Shown here piece after piece: positions 45,088 to 58,400 of a stretch of 64,000 nt of DNA. Position 1 is the first letter of the stretch. The number at the start of each line of letters is the position of its first letter. This DNA comes from Anaspis maculata (taxonomy: Eukaryota > Arthropoda > Insecta > Coleoptera > Scraptiidae). The stretch lies in NCBI GenBank assembly GCA_949128115.1, contig OX421965.1, positions 35,087,681 to 35,151,680 of the forward strand, in the 5' to 3' direction. Under the pieces are notes generated by a model, which was not told where the DNA came from, ran no database searches, and saw nothing but the letters and a program-made list of their open reading frames with translations. The position numbers and the translations under genes were made by a program.

Positions 45088-47537
45088 TATATCCTCATCG
45101 CCCACCCTTGCAAGCGAAAATAAATAAGAACACTGCGGGAAGGACTGGCGCTCGCATAATGAATGCATTATAATACATAGGTACAAATCTCTGTGCATTA
45201 CGTCGATGTTGACCACGACCACGATGTTGGCTGCCGTTATCACTTATCACTATGGTTAACCACAAAATATCACGATTATCAGGATGTGCGATTATCACGA
45301 CACGACCAAACACACGACACCCGACTCATGAGTGCAGAATTTTCAACGGCAACGAGGAACGGGCGAGAGCTCCCTCTGGGCCAGAGGGCCAACGGGCAAC
45401 GGCAAGATCACAGCACAGTGTCAACATCACATAGTCAACACCACAAAGTCAACACTCAACAGTCAAGGTCAAAGGTCAAAGGCGGCTGTCACACTGCTGT
45501 CAGGTGCTCTCCCTAAAGCGCCAAATTTTGAAATTCATGTACCGTCAAAACCTCAAGGGCAAGAAGGACTTGAGAAGTCAAAATTGTAATCAAGACAACT
45601 CAATAACTCTTCACAAAAAAGAAACTTTTCTTTATTTTTCCGTGATTACGACCTAAAATTTCTAGGCTAGATGATCTGTTCGCTCATAAACCATCCACCG
45701 GCCAAAATACGGCAACAGGCCATAGGTACTCCAATCATACTATAGATAAAAGACAAATATCAGTCCTTTTCTATGACTTGAGCAGGAGTAGGTAACACAT
45801 CATGTAGGTAATAAGTTATTACTGAAACTTCCCAGTTCTTTGCTTGATAATAAACCGAGAACCGAGTAATAAACCTTTTGAATGGGTGTAGGCAACTTAT
45901 TATACTCCAATTTAATTTAATTCACATGTTCAAAATCAACACAATGTAATTACACATAATGTGAATCAAATCACTTTTTCCGCTTTTAGAACCGCATGAT
46001 GAGTGATGACCAATGATCATCTATAGTACGTTCAACCCAATGTGATTCGAGTAGGTAAAGGTATGATTTCACGAATTTCTCCTTTCCAAGAGGGCACATA
46101 GACCGAGGGCGTCGCGTGGCGAATCTCCCAGCCAAATCGAATCACGCAAAGGTTGAACGTAGGACGTAGGTAATCTGGTATCCGGACGCCATTCTGTTTG
46201 GTGCTTCGCTTCTTTTACTTTCCCGACCCGTCCCCTCACTTGGAAGGAGAATTTATATGTGTTGATGCAGGAAAACCATTCTGGTACAATAGCTGCCGAA
46301 CGCGTTGACCCGATGGACTTGAAATTTGGTATACAAACAGGGTCTTGCTGTCAAATGAGCTGATTATTAGTTTTTGGCTGTCATAATGTCGAACCGAATA
46401 AGTGTCACTATCAACAAATGTTAGAAGCTACTCACGGAACTTGACTTGCAGTACCTATATGTTATTTGGGAAGCTCTTGAAAAACTGTATTTAGAACAAG
46501 AACTATTCATAAGGAAGTATTCAGAACATTGGAAGTATTCCCTACCTGTCATCTGTCAAACGATAAAAAAATGTCGAAGTTCAAAACTTTACAATTCAAT
46601 TATTCAAAATCTATCTGATGGATTGCAGCCAAATTTGGCAGGAAGCAACGCACAACAAAAGAGTCAAATTAAGTCTGCAGTTGCAGTTTCCCACCATTTC
46701 CCAGTCGGGCATTATAAAGTTTCAAAATTTCTCCCAGTCGTTTTTGCCACCCCCGAGAGGGCCTTTCACCCGTGTTTTGACCAGGACGACTTGCTTTTGA
46801 TGCAAGACTCCACTCAAAAATTCATAACTGCTCCGGGATAGAATTTTTTCGAAAAATTCCTTCTGGTGTCGAAAGTAGATTGGATTGGGGGTCATGTACA
46901 CATCCATTTTCAAAATTGACCGTGGTTCCGGTTATCCGACGGTAATTTTTTCAAAATGAAATTTGAACATTCCGTGATTTTGAAAAAACTGCAGTTGCAA
47001 ACTTCGACATGCGATGAGCCCACGGATTGGTGAGCCCAACGAAATATTCATTTCAAGTGCAGGCATCTGGAAATGAAAGTTGGAAAAAAGATTGGACTAA
47101 ATTTTTGGAGGAAAAATTTTCGAAATCGGAGCCAATCACGGTTTTCGAGTTTTCCTCTCTGGAGGAACTGCAAATTTTCCAACTTTTTGTCCCGTGAACA
47201 GATTTTCACTTTTTTTTGACAGGAGGTGACTGGTTCTGGAACTTTTTCCAACTCTTTTTTCAGTTTTTCGGGAATTTTGCGGTTGAAATTGTAAAACCGG
47301 CTTGGGTTTTCGAAACCGGACTTGGATGATGGAGCTTGATGATATGTCAAGCCTCAATTGACGATTTTTACTTCAACTATAGGCTTTCCCGGCAATTTTA
47401 TTTCCTAGAAAAAATTTTTAATATTCCTCTTTATATCCAAGTTCCCACCCGAATAAGGGACGTTTGGAACAAAAATTTCCATAGGCTCTTGGTCGGGAAA
47501 CTTTTGAGGTGACACAATAAATGAAACTGATTTTTTT
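45088..47537. other. Gene-free, repeat-like region
   Basis: No credible exon in 2.4 kb. The frame at 46446-46841 has no domain and overlaps other frames. A phrase ATGGACTTGAAATTTGGTAT near 46313 recurs as ATGGACTTGAAATTTGGTGC near 56413, so some of this is dispersed repeat. Confidence 0.4.
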
Positions 47538-47887
47538 TATATATCGAGCGTTCATAAATTAAATGGGTCAAGGGTGGCTGTGAGTTTGAAAACATCTGTC
47601 GGAACTAGCATCGTTCATTTGAAGTCTGTAATTTTTTGGTTATCGTAATCTGTCAAACCAGCCGCAGTTTTCGTTTGCGGAACATTTTAAATGTGGTTTT
47701 CACGGCAGGGCACAAAACCTACATTATCGAGGAGTATTTTCGAACTTGAAGTATTCTTGTGCACTTATGGAACGTGACTTGTCAAAGTTTGACAAATTTA
47801 TTACAAAAGGATTACGCTAGTTTAGACAGACGTTTTTGAATTCACAGGCACCCTTGACCCATTTAATTTATGAACTCTCGGTATTAT
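47538..47887. mobile_element. Foldback MITE, family A copy 2
   Basis: TTCATAAATTAAATGGGTCA and GTCTGTCGGAACTAGC-type left arm, mirrored by AGACAGACG and TGACCCATTTAATTTATGAA on the right. Same family as 15645-15905, with a longer loop. Confidence 0.75.
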
Positions 47888-48014
47888 AATTTATGGTGAA
47901 AACCGGGGCGCTATATCTCAATTCTTAGCGCCTTGGAAAAATATTGAAATAAAACGCTGGTGACGTCACCACTGCATATCTCCATCCCTACTCCTCTCAC
48001 CGCGACACGCGCAG

Positions 48015-48595
48015 CGCGCTTATGCCCGGCATTCATAGTCGTTGTCAAGTCGTGCACCTTGTTCAAGTACCACTTTAAGGACGGAGTTCAATTGGTAAAA
48101 TGAGCGTTGCGAAGTCAATCCGTTTGGGTTTATTCCTTGACGGATTTTCACCATTTTGGTCTTTTTCGAAAGCTACAAGGATGTACTTTAGTTTGAGAAT
48201 AAAGAGAATAAGATTATATAATAAATAATATTTTTGGATTTTGGAAATGCCAATGGGCTCAAACTACAGTACATCCTTGTAGCTTTCGAAAGAGACCAAA
48301 ATGGTAAAAATCCGTCAATGAATAAACCCAGACGGATTGATTTCGCAACGCTTATTTTACCAATTCAACACCGTCCTTAAATCAAGCTGTAACTCAAATA
48401 CGAATTCTGTTCTATAGACATAACTTCGGCTTTTATCGAGGAATACTATTTCACGGGAAAAGCCAAAACTATGTCCATGAAACAGAAATCGTACTAGAGT
48501 TACGGCTTGATTAAAAGTGATACTTGAACAAGGTGCACTTGACATTCTCGACAGACACTTGACAATGACCATGAATACGGGCATTATGGAAGCAG
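48015..48595. mobile_element. Foldback MITE
   Basis: CATTCATAGTCGTTGTCAAG, GCACCTTGTTCAAG and ATGAGCGTTGCGAAGTCAAT on the left pair with ATTGATTTCGCAACGCTTAT, CTTGAACAAGGTGC and CTTGACAATGACCATGAATA on the right. The loop is near 48200. It overlaps the margin of the repeat shared with 37575-37765. Confidence 0.75.
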
Positions 48596-49467
48596 CAAGC
48601 AGCTAGGTATTCGCGATTTTCAACTACCGATAGGGGCGCTGTACCTAGGTAAACAAGATGGGAGGAATGTAAGTTTTTCTGTCACCTGTCATCGTGCGTT
48701 GTATAACGGTTGTATTTGTGGTATTTGGGTTAATCAATTATTGATCGCTATTTAACAAAAGTTCATTTTCTTGAATAACTCGATTACCTTAACGAGTATT
48801 CTGGCAAATCGCGCGATTGTCAATGGCTATCTGACAGAAGCGACAGAACAGAAATGACGTAAAACCTTACAAACTAGATTCGCCATTTCAGCCGCCAGAG
48901 GTCGTCTAGATTTTTGAAATCGCGAATAGCCTATTTGAAGGTTCTTACTTGGACATTGCGACACGTTTTTTGGAGCGACTGCTTCAGGTTTTTCCGATAC
49001 GAGCAGTGTAACCTCTAAACTTGATGTTTGGGAATTGTTGGGGGTCATCGATGGACATATCGGACACCAAACAGTTTCTGAAATACCCTGTATGAGTGGT
49101 TGATGATGTTGGCAGGCGCAGGACAGGACACAGCTGATTTTGACAACTAGTTTCAGTTACTGTCGAAAGTCGACCGTATTATCATGATTGTCACTACAAT
49201 GATACGAAATTGTGCGTGGTCAGAGGTGTTCTCATAATCAAAAGATAAATATGTATATATTTTCATCAACAATAACATCGTCTACGTCGTTTACAATTCC
49301 AAAAGTGTAAGCTCAAACCCGATTCCCCAAACAAAACCAAGTCGCACCCTCGCACCACATTTTTAGGTTAGAAAAAATCAGCTGTTTTTGGCACCTAAAC
49401 TGACAAAGTCCTCTTGCACTGCTACTGCTGGTGCTTTTAGAGATTTATAGACTGAAACTAATACACA
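48596..49467. other. Upstream region of the EI24 gene
   Basis: No exon recognised in about 870 bp. The promoter and 5' UTR of EI24 should lie near 49330-49467, but no specific element can be supported. Confidence 0.4.
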
Positions 49468-52400
49468 ATGACGGTAAGATCCGGCAACAAATTCGTGTGA
49501 ATACCCGATTTTGGTAATTAAAATTACAGGAGCTTCTAACTACCCTTCTGAAGGGATCATATGACAGCACCAAGGGCTTCGTGATGGCATTCCGCATTGA
49601 CCATGAGCTGAAGCTCGAAGGCAGCAAGCTGGCCAACACTAAAAAAGGCACGGCACAGACTCCGAGTAAGACTAAAAAAGAGAAGCCGTAAGTGATGGTT
49701 TTCTGCAAGCATTGCTTTCATTGTGAAAAAACTTGGTATTTCAGGGCGCCCACGTTGCTGCGTTCGTTGGGGAAAAGTGTCTTCATCAATGTCGTATTCA
49801 TAATTGTTTTTGCTTTTGTATTCAATTGCATTTTAATCCCTATGATTCATTATGTTGTGGTCGATTGGACGGGACAAAGTGGCCCCGAAGCTGAAGCAAC
49901 ATTTCAAAGTGTTGAATGGTTCATGATCAACTGTGGACACACCTATTATTATCCCATAGTCTTCATCTCAACAGTGGTGAACACCATTTATCACAATGTA
50001 GGTATTTCTTTTTTGTACAATAATTTTTTACAATAATTGATAATGAATATAGATAATAATTGAAGTAGGTATAATAGGTATTGGATAGTATTAATAAAAA
50101 ATTAGCATAAGCATTTGCTTGGATTTCATAGGCGTTGCTAGGGAAAGTCTGCTTAGCAACTCCTCAAAAACCTAAGCAAATGCTTATGCTTATTTTTTAT
50201 TAATACTACCCACTGTACTTACTGATTGTGAAATATCTCAAATACCTATACAGAGTGATTCAAAAGTGTCGGACCACCTGGTGCCAAATATGAGGTGTAC
50301 CAGAGTGCTGAAAAGTTGTTGAAAAAATTCTATGTCTTCTAATTTTGAAGTTATGAAGGGACAAAAGTTGGTCCTTTTATCGCTTCTATTTTCGTTGTTT
50401 CAAAAAAATGTGGTCAACTGTTTATGGAAAAATAATAAGTACGAAAAATCTACCCCTAAATCTGTATTGAATTTCTGTTTTCTATCCAGGGTGAGTCATA
50501 AGGTACAAAAATTAAGATTTCCTGAAAAAACAGAAACAAAAGAATTCTGTTCAAATGAATTGTGTTTTATTGTGCTGTACATAGGCTATGGGACCACTGT
50601 AATTGTTTGCAGGCACTTTTAGAAGAAAATAATTTCCAGGATTCATGACTCACCCTGTATACAAAACGGAAAATAGAAGCGATCGAAGGACCAACTTTTG
50701 TCCCTCTATAACTTCAAAATTAAAAGACATAGAATTTTTACAACAACTTTCCAGCACTCTACTACACCTCCATATTACGCACCTTCAAGATGGTCCGACA
50801 CTTTTGAATCACCCTCTATTTAAAATCTTTTGCAGTTTTGCACTAGGCTTATATCTAGGTTTCCACTAGGCAGTAGGTTTGTCTTATAATTTTAAAGAGT
50901 TTTTAACTTGGAAGTCTTGGAACAAAAGTGCGCACTAAACCGCCCTCTCAGTGACCACTGACCAGGGCTTTCTGGCGAGTTTCTATGGTGACGGAAGCAG
51001 AATCTGCGCACTTTTTTTCAAATGAAAAACGCTATGAGTACCCACTTCAAGACCGTCAGTGTTCAAGACCCATTCTTTTTATGGAACATATCGTTTATCA
51101 GATCCAAACTCAATTTACAAGGAAGTAAATCAAATAGTCCTAGCGGTATAAGTAAAATTTCATAAAAATGGCTCTAATTGTGACAAAAGTGTGAAATTTG
51201 GTGTGTGGACTCCTTAAAGCATTTAAAAGGTTTTTAGAAGGGGAGCCAAGAAAAATTTTGATTTTGATTTTTTAATTTTTTGTGACGTCATTTTTTTAAT
51301 TTTTTTTTTATTTTTGCAACTATTCAAGATTTTTTACTTTTGCTTTCGTATTATGGTGAGTAACTGCTTAGTCCAAGAAACGGAAGAGAAAATTTGCAAA
51401 AAAAATTAACTGAACTGAAATGATAGCGTTTTTTGTAAAAATCAATTTTTTCCATTTTTTTCAAAAAATACTGTGAATATGTGAAAAATTAAAATAGGAA
51501 ATTATTCCTCAAAACAAACCCTATCAGAAGTTTTGGAAGTGTTTCTCAAAATTCCAAGCCGTTTTCGAGATATTTGGAAATATGTTATTTCTTGCGACTG
51601 TTTCTTCGTATTAGCTCCTATTTCATCAAACATATAACAGGGTTCTTTTTTCTTGAAAATATACTTCAGAATAATCAGACCGAAGATTTCTCAGAAGTTC
51701 ATTGTAAATTGTAATTTTTCCAGTGGCGTAGATCATAAAAATTCAAATCGTTTCTACCCTCTCACCATACTTTCTACACCACTCGATTATTTGAAAAATA
51801 CATGACATTTTGGCATTATGATGATCATCCAAGATCACTTAGCATGACACTTCATTTAAAAAGCACACAATTTTTCCGCTGATCAGATCGGCTGCGAAAC
51901 AATGTATAAAAACCCGGGTATTTTACATCACTGAATTATAGTCCTAGCGGTATAAGTAAAATTTCATAAAAATGGCTCTAATTGTGACAAAAGTGTGAAA
52001 TTTGGTGTGTGGACTCCTAAAAGCATTTCAAAGGTTTTCAGAAGGGGAGCCAAGAAAAATTTTGATTTTAATTTTTTCAATTTTTTGTGATGTCATTTTT
52101 TTTCTTTTTTTTTTTCTTTCTGAAACTGTCTGAGATTTTTGACTTTTGTCTTTGTACTATGGTGAGTAATTGCTTATTCCAAGAAACGGAAGAGAAAATT
52201 TGTGAAAAAAATCAATTGAACTGAAATGATGACGTTTTTTGCAAAAATCAAACTTTTCAATTTTGTGTGAAATGTGGATATGTGAAAAATAGAAAAATAC
52301 AACTATTCCTCAAAAAAAGCCCTATCAGAAGTTCTTGAAGTGTGTCTCCAAATTCCAAGCCGTTCTCAAGATATTTGGAAAAATGTTATTTCTTGCAATT

Positions 52401-55400
52401 GTTCCTTCGTATTAGCTCCTATTACATCAAACACATCACAGGGTTCTTTTTTCTTAGAAATATACTTAGGAATGATCAGACCGGAGATTTCTTAGTAGTT
52501 TATTGTGAATTGTAATTTTTCCAGTGGCGTAGACTTGGAAATTCGAACCATTTCTACCCTCCCACCGTACTTTCTACACCACTCGATTATTTAGAAAATA
52601 TATGACATTTTGGCATCATGATCATCTAAGTTCACCTAGTATGACACTTCTTTTGAAAACAAGATGAGATCGACGATCTTGAGCACACAATTTTCCCACT
52701 GATCAGATCGACTGCTAAATATTACTTTTTTTTAAGTATATTAAGTAACATTTATTAATAGGTAAATTTTACAAAGATGATATAGTAATAAAAACGGACA
52801 TTACATTTTGTATCACCTCCTCGATCATCTCCATCATGACTGTTTTAGATACATAATAGTTTATTGTTTCCCCAAACTGAAAATTCTGCACTTTATCAAC
52901 AGTAAAGTTGGTTGAGTGGCTATCACTGGCGTCGAAGGCATACATATCATCGCATCTATTTTGTAATTATTGCGGTTTGGAACATAGGAACATACCTACC
53001 TATTTGTTTGTAAATATTTGTATTTTATTTGACAAGATGATCATCAAAAGCCACCTGTTGTGACATCCTATTCAAAAACTCTGGGGGGGGACAATCAACT
53101 ATAATTTATCTAAAACAGTCATGATGGAGATGATCGAGGAGATGATACAAGATGCATTGTTTCGCAGTCGATCTGATCAGCGGAAAAATTGTGTGCTTTT
53201 TAAATGAAGTGTCATGCTAAGTGATCTTGGATGATCATCATAATGCCAAAATGTCATGTATTTTTCAAATAATCGAGTGGTGTAGAAAGTATGGTGAGAG
53301 AGTAGAAACGATTTGAATTTTTATGATCTACGCCACTGGAAAAATTACAATTTACAATGAACTTCTAAGAAATCTTCGGTCTGATCATTCTGAAGTATAT
53401 TTTCAAGAAAAAAGAACCCTGTTTGATGAAATAGGAGCTAATACGAAGAAACAGTCGCAAGAAATAACATATTTCCAAATATCTCGAAAACGGCTTGGAA
53501 TTTTGAGAAACACTTCCATAACTTCTGATAGGGCTTGTTTTGAGGGATAATTCCCTTTTTTGATTTTCCACATATTCACAGTATTTTTTGAAAAAAATGG
53601 AAAAAATTGATTTTTACAAAAAACGCCATCATTTCAGTTCAGTTAATTTTTTTCGCAAATTTTCTCTTCCGTTTCTTGGATTAAGCAGTTACTCACCATA
53701 ATACAAAAGCAAAAGTAAAAAATCTTGAATAGTTGCAAAAATGAAAAAAAAAATAAAAAAAATGACGTCACAAAAAATTAAAAAATCAAAATCAAAATTT
53801 TTCTTGGCTCCCCTTCTAAAAACCTTTTAAATTCTTCAAGGAGTCCACACACCAAATTTCACACTTTTGTCACAATTAGAGCCATTTTTACGTGTACCGC
53901 TAGGACTAAAAGGTTAGATCAGATTAGGCAGGACTAGTGGATTTTAAAACCAGATGTAAACTAGAAGATAGCCCCAATTTAATCTAAACTTTGAATGGGG
54001 CTTACAGCATGGTCCGTAAGACCAGCTGTAGGTAGATACGATAGCCACTAGTCATTATAAATTTTTTGTGAATTTCATTTGACAAAAACGCCCGTTTGAC
54101 AATTTACTTGAATTTACCCCTGTTTGCACTTAAGAAGTTAATCGTGAAATACCTAGCTAATTTGGGATTTTCTTTGGTGAATTTTAGCATAGTGACCAAT
54201 CATAAACGCAGTTTCACGAAAGATAATGGGAAAAAGTTCAGTTGACAACAGCTTGCATGCATTTCCTGTGGTCAGTCAACTGGCAAACTGGCATTGACCT
54301 AGAATTCACCAAAGAAAAATCCTCAATTAGCTATTTCATGATCAAATTATTTGATGCAACGGGGTGGGGTGGGGGATATGGAGCAAAGACTCCATTCAAC
54401 TATACAGGGTGTTTCATTTTTGCGCTATAACAAAAACAAAGATTTTTTAAATGGAATGCCCCACTTTTGATTTTATTTTCTTGTTCAGCTTTTTAAGCTC
54501 TATTACAAGCGTATTTTTGTTTTTTCAATTTGTGGCAGTGCTACCAACTAAAAACTGAAAATTGAAATTTTTTGTAATTTCAAGGTTTGTTTTGAAAAAT
54601 CGTAGGAGCCTCGTTTTTTGTAATCAAGAAATGAAATTTGGCACAAAAATAGTCGAATAGGAGGTGAATAATTTCATGACAAAAAACTTTAGAATCAGTG
54701 ATTCAGAATCAGAAAATTCTGAACACCCCCTGTGTGTTCAGAATTTTTTTCGAACTACGCAAATTTCAAAATGCCAAAAGTCATTTTTTTCAAATGGAAT
54801 GCCCCCTATTTTATCGAACCATTCGACAGATTTTTTTTCCTCTTTCATTTTTACCAAGGGGTACCCTACCCCTAAATTTGATAATTTCCGAGATAATCGA
54901 TAATTTTGATAAAAAGTGCTATTTATTAAAATTTTTGACGCCGGGCAGGCCATAGTGATCATCAATATATGTCTGATTGACACATTTCGCTTGGTTTGCG
55001 AGGCCACTACGATTTCTCAAAGAGAACCTTGAAATTACAAAAGAATTCAATTTTTAATTTTCAAATGAAACAAAGCTCTCCGACTACCACAACATCAGAC
55101 GATCGGACAAGAAACTGCACAGACACGTGTTTCACCCCTACTGGGGGCTCATCAGTGCGCAGGCGTTCTGTCAGACCATCCGATGCTGTGGCAGCCAGAG
55201 AACTCATGGTATTATACACCCAGGAGGACTCATAATATGTGAGTTCTCCAAGCGCAATATTTATATTGCGTATTGTTGCTTTCTTTTAATTTTCAGTTGG
55301 TTTCACTGCCACAAATTGAAAAAACAAAAATACACTTGTAATAGAGCTTGAAAAGCTGAACAATAAAATGAAATCAAAAGTGGAGCATTTCATTTAAAAA

Positions 55401-58400
55401 ATCTTTGTTTTTGTTATAGCGCAAAAATTGAACACCTGTATAGTTGAAAATAATCTTACAAGGTAGAACTTTTCAAACTTATAATTTTATGTATTACACC
55501 TTTTTCTCTATTTCACAAGGTAAGGGCGCTAGGAAAGCCCGACGCGCTGTTGCAGGACCCTGTATAATAATCAACAAAAATTCTTCTACTCACAACCACT
55601 ATGGTAATTGATTCATTACATACCTAGTAAGAGGTCGGGAAGTGACCCATTGCCGACCTCCCGAGAAAGTGAAGAAATGGTAGCTTTATAAGGGAAATTT
55701 CAAAATATGCATCCAACCAAACAATAAGTGTGTTAATCAGTATTTCCTGAACCACGTTTCAGCAAAATTAATCGGCCTATCTGGAAGTTATGGCAAAAAG
55801 TCAATTTTCAGATTTCAACTTTTGAACGCCTATAATCCTGCAAGCTGAGTACATGGTTGTGAGTGAAATAGTATACATACTCTCGACGGTATGTAATATA
55901 CTATTACATAATCAACAAAAACTCTTTTATTGGAACAAAACCATAAAATTTCCTGTGAACGCACAAAAATTATGTGATTCTTTTTCTTTTGTCTCTACTA
56001 TTCCCTCGATTTCAATGTTATATATTTGTTCTGGTTCTTTTAAGTACCCGCCATAAAAATATAGAAAACTTTATAAATTGAGCACTGTGGTAATGAAGTA
56101 CTTTCCGTCTCGGTATGTAAAATATAGGTAGGTATTCCCGACTCCCCACCAACATGGAAGGGAAAATATTGTGATCGTGCAGGAAAAATCGGCTAACGGA
56201 TAATTCCGTTTTAAGGTCAATATTGTGATCGTGCAGGAAAAAAACAGCTGTATGTCTGATGTGATCCCTCCACCATGACTACCGAGCCGTTGATTCAATT
56301 GAATTGAAATTTGATACATAGGCATCATTTCAGCCTGGAATGTGATAACCTATATTCTGGTTTAATTTCATCTACCAGAAGGCCCCCAGGTAGCACATTG
56401 ATTTGAAGATATGGACTTGAAATTTGGTGCACAAATACAACTTGGGTTACAACTTTGGTGAAAAAATCTAGAGTAAAAAACAAGAATTTAAAGAAACAAA
56501 CATTGCATTCTTGAGATTCTGCAACAATCACATTTCTGCCTTTCATTTATTTTATCACTAAGGAAACCTGATTTGTAGGTTGTCCCTGGCAGCGTTTTGT
56601 CAGCCTGACAATTTAAATTATAAAATAATTCTGTCAGATTGACGCATGATTGACGCGTTTGCAAATATGGAGTGTCGCATGTCGAAGATATAGCGTTATC
56701 GAAGCAAAGTGCCAAGCTCCCGGGAACTATGAATTGTGAAAATGCGACTAGATGTTTCTGCAGCAGATCTCTGTGAGTGTTTTCCGGGAGAAATTCGGAA
56801 GAATGGTTCCTCCCTTCTGTTGAGAGCAAAAAAGATGAGTCAAATGGAAACGCACAGCACCGAGAGATCGGGCTGTCAGTCCTGTCACTGCCGTCGGTAG
56901 TGGACAAGAAACAATTTTTGAAGTAGGTACGAGTGTGATCGAAATGTCTCGCACTGCAATCTTTTCCAGTCTAGGTTCAAACTTTGCCAGTGTTCCAGCA
57001 ATCTTACAGTGAAAATGCCATAGGTATGTACCATTTCCTTATGGAACTTGGCATCTTGGCAATCCGCCGTGGCGATGGCGGGTGGGAGGTGGTTTCTGAG
57101 GAGGGTGGCAGAACTCAGGCTACCTTGTAACGAAACCGGGCGGAACATTTCGATCGCAACTTTTGCACCTATCTAAGTTCCATTGAACCATATTTCCTTC
57201 AGGTTCAAGTTTTGCAGCCCCCTGAGACTTCTTAAGCCATACCTATCTAGTGCTTTTTGATGATCGTAGGCAGACGCAAGTTTGTTAATGAGAATACAGA
57301 ATCTGCTAGAGCAGTGTTTGCAATAATTATTCAATCAGGTTCTGGTTCGGACCCGACGAGACGCTTCAAACAAAAACTTGCGCACGTCCCTGGATATTCG
57401 CAGGGAAAGTATTGTAGTCTCACAACATATTTTTTCATGTCCATCAGTGAGTAACCTTTTCAAGTTTTTTTTCAAGTTTATACAGGGTGTTTCAGTTTTA
57501 ATCGATCAAATTTTGGGATAAGATTCCTTATCCTCTTGATTCATAAAAATATAACATACGTGCCTGTCACTTGCTTGCTAAGAAAGATACAGGGTGTCAA
57601 AGAGTTTACTTTTTTCGATTTTTAAAAATTGGTACCTAACTTGCTAACCATTTAGGCAAATCAGCCTAAATTCAGCATAGACTAGTATGTCGGGAATATC
57701 TACCTACCTGCTGAATTTCGAGAGAATCTGAAAAAGCTGATACACATTAGTTTGAAGCTCTTGGTTTGAAGTAGGTACACACCACTGTGAAGTAAAAACA
57801 TGTATGATAAGTATATTTCAATTTATGTATATTTTTGTAGAAATATGTGTTCCATTAAAAGAAATCTTAAATTCCTGTATATTATTGACGTGTTAGAAAT
57901 TCGACTTGAGATTTTTAAAAAATTACCTAAAATTATCAAGACAAGTTTTCTCCCCACCTGACGAAAATTTGCTGAGAAAAAGAACAATGATCAATTTTAA
58001 GTGAGACACCTGTACCTACTAGGGTATGTGGAATTTTCTACGAAGCTTACAAAAAATGATACAATTTTTATTTCTGAAACAACGGAAGGATGGGCCTTCA
58101 ATTTCGTTATTTTGAAAGATCCTAGTAAACTGATTAGTGATAATGGACCATGTGAATAAAAAGTAGCTTTTGCTTTCACTTTGATTTCCCTAGGAGTTGC
58201 TAAGCAAATTCTCCTTAGCAACTCCTAGCTAAAGCTAGTTAATAGCAAAAGCTACTTTTTATTCACACGGCCCAATGACAGAATTATTATGAGTAAAATA
58301 TTTCAACCGCTGGAAGTGTAGTCGAATTTATTTTCTATAGCAAAGTAGCAGCAATAAGGCAGATGTTAACCGGGGTTTGTTCCAAAGAATTTTTCTGGAA

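Noticed and set aside
46446..46841. 131-codon frame on plus
   Set aside because: No recognisable motif, overlapped by other open frames on both strands, and in a repeat-rich region.
54664..54955. Overlapping frames on plus
   Set aside because: Inside the foldback element at 54405-55438; no domain.
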